Below are positions 6,587 to 11,344 of a stretch of 11,344 bases of DNA, piece by piece (the stretch's first letter is position 1; every line of letters begins with the position of its first letter). The notes under the pieces were generated by a model that made no database searches, had not been told where the DNA came from, and was given only the letters and a program-made list of their open reading frames with translations. A program made the translations under genes and the position numbers. Source of the DNA: Acidobacteriota bacterium (GTDB taxonomy: Bacteria; Acidobacteriota; Thermoanaerobaculia; Thermoanaerobaculales; Sulfomarinibacteraceae); NCBI GenBank assembly GCA_030637805.1, contig DAOWFV010000158.1, forward strand, positions 1-11,344, given 5' to 3'.

Positions 6587-6988
6587 CTACTCGAACGGCA
6601 GCTCGCTGATTTCGACCAGGTGCAGGTGAATGCGGTCATCGCGGGGAGCGGAGTCGTTGAAGATGCGCTCGGCGGTCGGCTGCAGGCCCTCCGGGTCGTC
6701 GGTTGCGAGCACCACCCGCAGGCGGTTGAATCCCTGGGAGTCCCGCTCCACCATGCCGGACGCGATGAAGGCGGGCAGCGCCTCGGCGGCCCGCTGGGGA
6801 TCGCCCACGACCTCGAGCACGTAGACCAGGAGTTGCCCACCCACGTCGAGGCGGGTGAACAGGGTGTCGGACTCGATCGACGCCTCGACGTGGGTGAGGT
6901 GGATCGACCGCAGAACCTCCTCGGGACAGCCGCAACCCAGAGTGGAGCGGACGAAGCTCTGAAGCCGAGAGGTCTGGTCACTGGCCAC
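6587..6988 (-). CDS. Conserved-looking hypothetical protein with a CxC motif
   Basis: A 133-residue soluble protein on the minus strand. Near its N-terminus it has SFVRSTLGCGCPEEVLRSI, with Cys19 and Cys21 in a CGCPEE motif. The rest alternates predicted strands and helices (GGQLLVYVLEVVGD, NRLRVVLATDDPEG, RIHLHLVEISELPFE) and looks like a small folded alpha/beta domain. No signal peptide or membrane segment is present. I recall similar LGCxCPEEV proteins of unknown function in other genomes but cannot name a family. The start is GTG at 6988. No Shine-Dalgarno is visible, but TACAAT lies six bases upstream, which would suit a leaderless transcript. It is convergent with the zinc-ribbon gene and divergent from the GHKL-transglutaminase gene. 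Confidence 0.75.
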   Translation of the reverse strand: MASDQTSRLQSFVRSTLGCGCPEEVLRSIHLTHVEASIESDTLFTRLDVGGQLLVYVLEVVGDPQRAAEALPAFIASGMVERDSQGFNRLRVVLATDDPEGLQPTAERIFNDSAPRDDRIHLHLVEISELPFE

Positions 6989-7061
6989 CAGGTCATTGTA
7001 CGACGTTACGAAACCCGGTGAGAAGACTGGGCTAAACGCGATCGTTGTTTACACTGGAAGG
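6989..7061. promoter_or_regulatory. Divergent promoter region, possibly giving leaderless transcripts
   Basis: Only 73 bases separate the two divergent starts. Toward the minus-strand gene, TTCTCA-18-TACAAT (the -10 is 7000-6995) ends six bases before the GTG. Toward the plus-strand gene, TACACT (7050-7055) also ends six bases before its ATG, with no good -35 seen. A -10 at this distance would place transcription starts at or next to the start codons. The GGAAGG touching the ATG at 7062 is too close to be an ordinary ribosome binding site. Confidence 0.4.
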
Positions 7062-9824
7062 ATGAGTACGTCTGCGGGCGCTGCGTTCCGGGAGCGGGCC
7101 CGGTACGAGGCCGACCGTTACGGGTCGGACGCGTGGGTTTTCGTCCGGGAGCTGCTGCAGAACGCGCGCGATGCCGGAGCGCGGCGGGTCTGGCTCGGCG
7201 GGATGCGCACCGGGGGGCGCGACCGCGTGATCTGCCGCGACGACGGCGGCGGCATGAGCTTCGACCATGCGCGCCGCTTTCTATTCACCCTGTATGCCTC
7301 CAGCAAGCGGGGCCGGTCGCGGTCCGCGGGCCGCTTCGGAATCGGCTTCTGGTCGGTGTTGCGCTTCGTCCCCGACACCATCCTCGTCCGCTCCCGGCCG
7401 GCAAGTGGTGAGGGTTGGCAGGTCCGGCTTGACGGCACCCTCGAGTGGATGAAGCGAGAGGGGGCGGTGATGGACCGGGGCACCGAGGTGGTGCTCGAGC
7501 GCCGCGCCGGTGGCCCGCACCCGGAGGAGGCTCTGCGCAGGTCGGTGCTCCGGGACGCCCCGTTCCTGCGCTGCCGCGGCCGGGGAGAGCGTCCGCTCGA
7601 GGTGCTTGTCAACGGGAATCGGGTCGCCGGTGAGCCGGAGGTCGACCCGCCGAGCCTGAGCTTTCGCCGCCGCGGTCTGCGCGGCGTCGTCGCCCTCGGC
7701 CCCGAACCTCGGGTGGAGGTCTTCGCTCACGGGCTGCGGGTGCGGGATGCCGCTACCCTGGACGAGCTCCTGCTCGAGGGGGACCGTCGCCCGCCGGCGT
7801 TGCCGGCGACCGCGGAAGGGCTCGCACCCAGGCTGATCCTCGATAGCCGAGACCTCTACGTGATGATGGCGCGCGGTGATGCGCGGGAGGATCGAGCTCT
7901 GCGCCGCCTGGTGGCGGTGGGGTATCGTGAGCTGAGGCGCCTCGTTCGGGCCGAGCTCGACCGTCACGCCCGCCTCTCCCTCCCGGCCCGGGCGATGGAG
8001 CGCTTGCGCGAGGCGTGGTCTGCGTCCTGGATTCCCAGGGCGGGCGCCTTTGGGATGGTGGTGGTGCTCGCGGCCGGCGGCTCGTGGCTCGCCCTGCGTC
8101 AGTGGAGCGGGGATCGGGTGATGTTGGTCTCCTCCGCGCCGGTTTTGGGACCGACCGCGCCGCGGCCGGCTCGCCCGGTGGCCTACCGCGATCTCGAGGG
8201 CCGCTATCGCGGACCCGATGTGGACGCCCTGATCGGAAAAACTCCGGCAGTGATCCTCTCCTACCAGCCGGCGGGAGAGCGGCTCCTCTTCGCCGCCCTG
8301 CTGGTGACCGGGCTGAGAGAGGATGGGACGACGCCGACGGGAGATCCAGTCGAGGCCCTCCGGTCCTACCAGGGCGCGCCATGCATCGAGGGGTGTCTCG
8401 AGGTGGAGCTCGAGGTGGATGCCGACGCGGGCCTGCTGAGGCTGCCGGTGGCCACCGGTCATCGGTTGGACCCGGCCAGTGTCCATCTGGACCGGGAGCC
8501 GTTGTCGGTCATGGTGACCGCCGCCGGCGAGCCGGCGGTGCTCCTGGAGAATCGCCGCACCGGCCGCCTGCGTTACCGGTCGATGCCGGGGGTCGCCCTC
8601 GAGGCGGTGGATGTAAGCAGTTGGCCCGAGCTTCCTCCGGAGGCGGAGGGTTTGGCCCTGGCGCTTGACGGTCTGCCCACCGGGGCGCGCGCGTTGGCCG
8701 CCGCCGACTTCGTGCGCCGCCGCGTGGCCTACGATCGCTCCCCGGCGACCCTCAAGCGGCACCAGGAGGAGCGCGACGAGGGCCGTGATCTCTTCACCCG
8801 CACCCTGATCGTCGGCGCCGGTGACTGCGATATCCAAAACGCGCTGCTCGCTGCGATTCTCGCCCGCTCCCGGGTCCCGACTCGCCTGGCGGTGGGCTGG
8901 ATAGGGATCGATGGGGCCACGCTCCCCGGGCTGCACGCATGGGTGGAGTACCTCGATGAAAACGGGGGCTGGAGGGCGATCGATGCGAGCGCCGACGCCG
9001 GCGTCGTCGGTGGGGGAACCGCGGCCGGGCCGTCCCAGGTCGAGGCCACCAGCGACGTCTCGCCCTGGGTTGCGGGGCCGTGGCGGATTGTAGCGGCGGC
9101 GGCCCTGGTGTCGCTCGCGGCCGCAGCGGTCGCCCTGCTGCTCGGCCGGCGGGCGTGGCGGCGCAGCTTCCAGGGCGGTGGCGAGTCGGATCTGACGGGA
9201 CTCCTTCGCGGGGCCGCGCTGCGCCCGCAGGTCTTTGCCCACGTCCACCCGCTCTTTAACCGAAGGGTGGTGCCGCTGCTCTCCGGGCGGGCCATCTCCC
9301 TGCGACAGGCCCGAGAGCAGCAGCGGCTGGGCCGCCTCGCATGTGGAAGGCGGCGGTCAGAGCTCGCCGTGCGGGCCGCCGGCAAGGGCAGCAGCGTGCT
9401 GGACGGAGGCCGCACGGAGGGTGTGGCGGTGGGCGAAGCTCTCGGGGCGGTGGACCTCGACCGCTGGCAGGAGTTGCTCGACAGGGCGAGGGCCGAGCCG
9501 GTGGCACTGCGGGTGGAGGAGGCGCTCGCAGGGGGCGGCGAGCCCGCCCGGGTGCGGGTGGCGGCCGACGTCGGTGAGGTGATGGCGGTTCTGGACGGCT
9601 CGCCGTTGGGGCTCGGACGCCGTTCACGGTGGGTCGTTGTGGACGAGGCGAGCGAGCTGTGGCGAGTAGTGCGGGGCCATGCCGACGAAAAACCGGCCCT
9701 GGCGGCGCTACTTCTTGCCGACGCCGTGGTGCCCAGAGTGGGTGCGACACCGGATGTGAGCGTTCGCTGCCTCGCCGGCCTGGCCGATGCGGCCCTTTGT
9801 GAGCGGGCCGGAGGTCGTCCGTGA
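7062..9824 (+). CDS. Membrane protein joining a GHKL (HSP90-like) ATPase domain to an extracytoplasmic transglutaminase-like domain
   Basis: A 920-residue protein. Residues about 25-150 are a GHKL ATP-binding domain: N-box ELLQNARDAG (E30, N34, D37), G1 motif DDGGGMS (60-66), and G2 motif GRFGIGFW (90-97). A hydrophobic helix (about 328-346) follows. The segment from about 350 to 670 contains a transglutaminase-like core with Cys589 in GDCDIQNALLAAILARS, His625 in LHAWVEYL and Asp641 in RAIDASAD, the full catalytic triad in the usual order. A second helix at about 674-696 is followed by Arg-rich sequence. By the positive-inside rule, the ATPase and the C-terminal 220 residues are cytoplasmic and the transglutaminase-like domain lies outside. 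That domain could be a protease or amidase rather than a cross-linker. The ATG at 7062 is preferred over the in-frame TTG at 6996 because the protein then begins just before the conserved ATPase domain. The stop overlaps the next start. Confidence 0.85.
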   Translation: MSTSAGAAFRERARYEADRYGSDAWVFVRELLQNARDAGARRVWLGGMRTGGRDRVICRDDGGGMSFDHARRFLFTLYASSKRGRSRSAGRFGIGFWSVLRFVPDTILVRSRPASGEGWQVRLDGTLEWMKREGAVMDRGTEVVLERRAGGPHPEEALRRSVLRDAPFLRCRGRGERPLEVLVNGNRVAGEPEVDPPSLSFRRRGLRGVVALGPEPRVEVFAHGLRVRDAATLDELLLEGDRRPPALPATAEGLAPRLILDSRDLYVMMARGDAREDRALRRLVAVGYRELRRLVRAELDRHARLSLPARAMERLREAWSASWIPRAGAFGMVVVLAAGGSWLALRQWSGDRVMLVSSAPVLGPTAPRPARPVAYRDLEGRYRGPDVDALIGKTPAVILSYQPAGERLLFAALLVTGLREDGTTPTGDPVEALRSYQGAPCIEGCLEVELEVDADAGLLRLPVATGHRLDPASVHLDREPLSVMVTAAGEPAVLLENRRTGRLRYRSMPGVALEAVDVSSWPELPPEAEGLALALDGLPTGARALAAADFVRRRVAYDRSPATLKRHQEERDEGRDLFTRTLIVGAGDCDIQNALLAAILARSRVPTRLAVGWIGIDGATLPGLHAWVEYLDENGGWRAIDASADAGVVGGGTAAGPSQVEATSDVSPWVAGPWRIVAAAALVSLAAAAVALLLGRRAWRRSFQGGGESDLTGLLRGAALRPQVFAHVHPLFNRRVVPLLSGRAISLRQAREQQRLGRLACGRRRSELAVRAAGKGSSVLDGGRTEGVAVGEALGAVDLDRWQELLDRARAEPVALRVEEALAGGGEPARVRVAADVGEVMAVLDGSPLGLGRRSRWVVVDEASELWRVVRGHADEKPALAALLLADAVVPRVGATPDVSVRCLAGLADAALCERAGGRP

Positions 9825-11341
9825 AGGCGGCGGAGCTGCTCGCCATCGATGTCGGCAGCGAGCTGCGAACCCTGTGCGAGGCCCAACTCCGGGGGACCTG
9901 GCAGGTTCCTGCCGAGCTCGTGCGCCTCGCCCTGCGTGGAGGTGCGAGTGAGATCTCGGCGGAACGCCGGCGGAGGGGCTTCGCCCTGCGGTGGGTTGGA
10001 GCCCCGGTGACCCCGGAGTTTCTCCGCCATCTCCAGGCAGCCCTCGACGAAAACCTCAACGCCGAGGAGCGGCACCGGGCCATCGTGGCGCTGGAGGCTG
10101 GTAAGGCGCAAGCGCTACTGTGGGCTGCGGGTTTGCCCGGCGCCGTCCTCCGCGTTCACTCTACCAACGGGCGCCAGAAACTGCGCTTCGACCACCGAGA
10201 CGGAAGCAGACCAAAGCTGAGCTCGGCGGGCGCCGCCGGCGACAGCGACCGCGTCGAGCTTCGCTGGTCCTGCGCCGGGCTCGACCGGGGTCGCGCCGCG
10301 GACTGGCTGCGTTTTGCAACTCGATTTGCGCCGTCGCCGGTGGAGATCGACGGGAGGCCGGCGCCGCAAGGCTTTCCGGGCGGTCTCTTCCATCTTCGGC
10401 TAGAAAGGCCGGTTCCCTGCCGGCTGGGGCTGACCCGCAGCGGTGAGGACCCCCTCCTGTGGTTGCTCAGAGACGGGGTCGTGTCGGCCCGCGCGACGGT
10501 TCCCGGCTACCCCTCTTTCCAGGCGGCTGTGGAGCTGGGAGGGGTGGTCCCCCCGGACGCGAGCGCGGCAGATATGCGACGTGCGGTCAACCCCTATCTC
10601 GAGGGTCTGATCGACCGTGCGGTACGGATGATGGTGCAGGTTGCCGATCGTCTACCGGCCCTGGCCGAGGCGGACCGGCAACGGCTGGGCACGCTCCTCC
10701 TGCAGGCGGCCCACCGGGGTCTGCGGGAGGAGGAGGTGCGGCGCCTCCCGTTGATTTCCCCGGCCGGGACCGAAGGACGCCTTCTGTCGCTGCTAGAGCT
10801 GAGCGAGCTGGTAGGACGCCGAGGATCCACCTTCCTGGCCGTCGATCCAAAGGACGATCCCGGCGACTTCCTTTTCGATCCGGAGACCACGTTTCGGGTC
10901 TCGAACGAGGAGAGGAACCTGCTTTCGGCTCTTCTCGGCGTGCGCTTCCGATCGCCCGCCCGGCGCCGACTCGGGGCCCTGCGTCGATCGGTGGTTCGTC
11001 TTCGCTCTGCCGTGGCCACCGCCGTGAGACGTTCAAGAGGTCTTGTCGGATCGCGCCCGCTGCCGGAGGATGCCCTGTCATCGGAGGAGCGGCGACTGCT
11101 CGCGGCGATCCGCATCGCGGCTCCGAACGAGAGAGTCCATCTCTGCGCCGGCGGCGGCGCGGTGCGGCGGTCCCGGCGCGGCCTGATCGTGCCGAGGGAG
11201 CACCCGGCGGTGGCGGCGGGGGCTAGCGCGGTTGCCGGCGACCTCACATGGCTCTACCCGGTGCTGTTGACTCTGTGGCCTGACGAGGCACCGCCCAGTG
11301 AGGTCAGAGAGCAGTGGCGGCGGCGAATTCTCGAACGCTAG
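9821..11341 (+). CDS. GHKL/HSP90-like protein with decayed ATP-binding motifs, hypothetical
   Basis: A 506-residue, Arg-rich, apparently soluble protein starting at GTG 9821. It overlaps the previous stop by four bases (GTGA) and has GGAGG at 9810-9814, six bases upstream, so it is translationally coupled. No family can be named with certainty. The N-terminus shows PAELVRLALRGGASEI (about 30-45), laid out like the GHKL N-box ELVxNAxDAGA, but Asn and Asp are replaced. FALRWVGAPVTPEFL (about 54-68) sits where the DxGxGM motif should be but lacks its Asp. GKAQALLWAAGLPGA (about 94-108) resembles a degraded G2 region. Near the C-terminus, LIVPREHPAV (about 454-463) resembles the NPDHPLV-type segment of HSP90 proteins. 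My reading is a pseudo-ATPase partner of the upstream GHKL-transglutaminase protein. An unrelated novel fold remains possible. Confidence 0.75.
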   Translation: MKAAELLAIDVGSELRTLCEAQLRGTWQVPAELVRLALRGGASEISAERRRRGFALRWVGAPVTPEFLRHLQAALDENLNAEERHRAIVALEAGKAQALLWAAGLPGAVLRVHSTNGRQKLRFDHRDGSRPKLSSAGAAGDSDRVELRWSCAGLDRGRAADWLRFATRFAPSPVEIDGRPAPQGFPGGLFHLRLERPVPCRLGLTRSGEDPLLWLLRDGVVSARATVPGYPSFQAAVELGGVVPPDASAADMRRAVNPYLEGLIDRAVRMMVQVADRLPALAEADRQRLGTLLLQAAHRGLREEEVRRLPLISPAGTEGRLLSLLELSELVGRRGSTFLAVDPKDDPGDFLFDPETTFRVSNEERNLLSALLGVRFRSPARRRLGALRRSVVRLRSAVATAVRRSRGLVGSRPLPEDALSSEERRLLAAIRIAAPNERVHLCAGGGAVRRSRRGLIVPREHPAVAAGASAVAGDLTWLYPVLLTLWPDEAPPSEVREQWRRRILER

Positions 11342-11344
11342 TGA

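Noticed and set aside
6481..6590. CRISPR-like array
   Set aside because: The TCAGC units are short, irregular and without spacers of constant length; it is a simple repeat or hairpin.
6996..7061. Upstream TTG start for the GHKL-transglutaminase protein
   Set aside because: It would add 22 residues with no motif, overlaps the divergent promoter region and has no ribosome binding site; the ATG at 7062 lies just ahead of the conserved ATPase domain.
7281..9248. 655-codon open frame on the minus strand inside the GHKL-transglutaminase gene
   Set aside because: It is antisense to a frame with clear ATPase and transglutaminase motifs, its product is rich in Arg, Pro, Gly, Gln and His without recognisable domains, and such frames are expected in GC-rich DNA.
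8729..10111. 460-codon open frame on the minus strand spanning the junction of the last two genes
   Set aside because: It crosses two coupled plus-strand genes, and its product is mostly Arg, Ser, Ala and Pro; no ribosome binding site or domain was seen.

Overview
The window is GC-rich DNA with dense genes and long antisense open frames, which are GC artefacts. It carries a groES promoter under CIRCE/HrcA-type control, an exported M3-family peptidase, a nucleotide-transporter-like protein fused to HEAT repeats and a cyclic-nucleotide-binding-like domain, and two gene-free stretches full of small dispersed-type repeats. This mix suits an uncultured-type, high-GC, probably Gram-negative bacterium. 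An Acidobacteriota-like or deltaproteobacterial-like (Myxococcota) lineage is my best guess, but it is an inference and no taxonomic marker in the window settles it.

Layout. (1) 1-150, minus: the 5' end of groES, running off the left edge, with a good Shine-Dalgarno, a near-ideal TTGACA-17-TATATT promoter and a CIRCE operator just downstream of the -10. (2) 498-2417, plus: a signal-peptide-bearing oligoendopeptidase F-like metallopeptidase. (3) 2476-5826, plus, 58 bases further on: a 1116-residue membrane protein made of an ATP/ADP-translocase/MFS-like region, HEAT repeats and a C-terminal cNMP-binding fold. (4) 5827-6590: a repeat-rich zone with a 14-bp tandem repeat, a TGTCATCCTGAGCGAAGC-type element, a hairpin between two 13-bp direct repeats, one small zinc-ribbon gene (6275-6478), and a TCAGC-rich inverted repeat. 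(5) 6587-6988, minus: a conserved-looking hypothetical protein with a CxC motif. (6) 7062-9824 and 9821-11341, plus: two overlapping, translationally coupled genes.

The most interesting part is region 6. The first gene joins an intact GHKL (HSP90/MutL/histidine-kinase-type) ATP-binding domain to a transmembrane helix, an apparently extracytoplasmic transglutaminase-like (Cys-His-Asp) domain, a second transmembrane helix and a cytoplasmic tail. The second gene looks like a GHKL/HSP90-like protein whose ATP-binding motifs have decayed, so it may be a pseudo-ATPase partner. Together they could form a device that links an internal ATP-driven chaperone-like or switch cycle to an enzyme outside the membrane. 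The domain assignments rest on visible motifs; the partnership and mechanism are inference.

No tRNA, rRNA, CRISPR array, insertion sequence or prophage gene was recognised.
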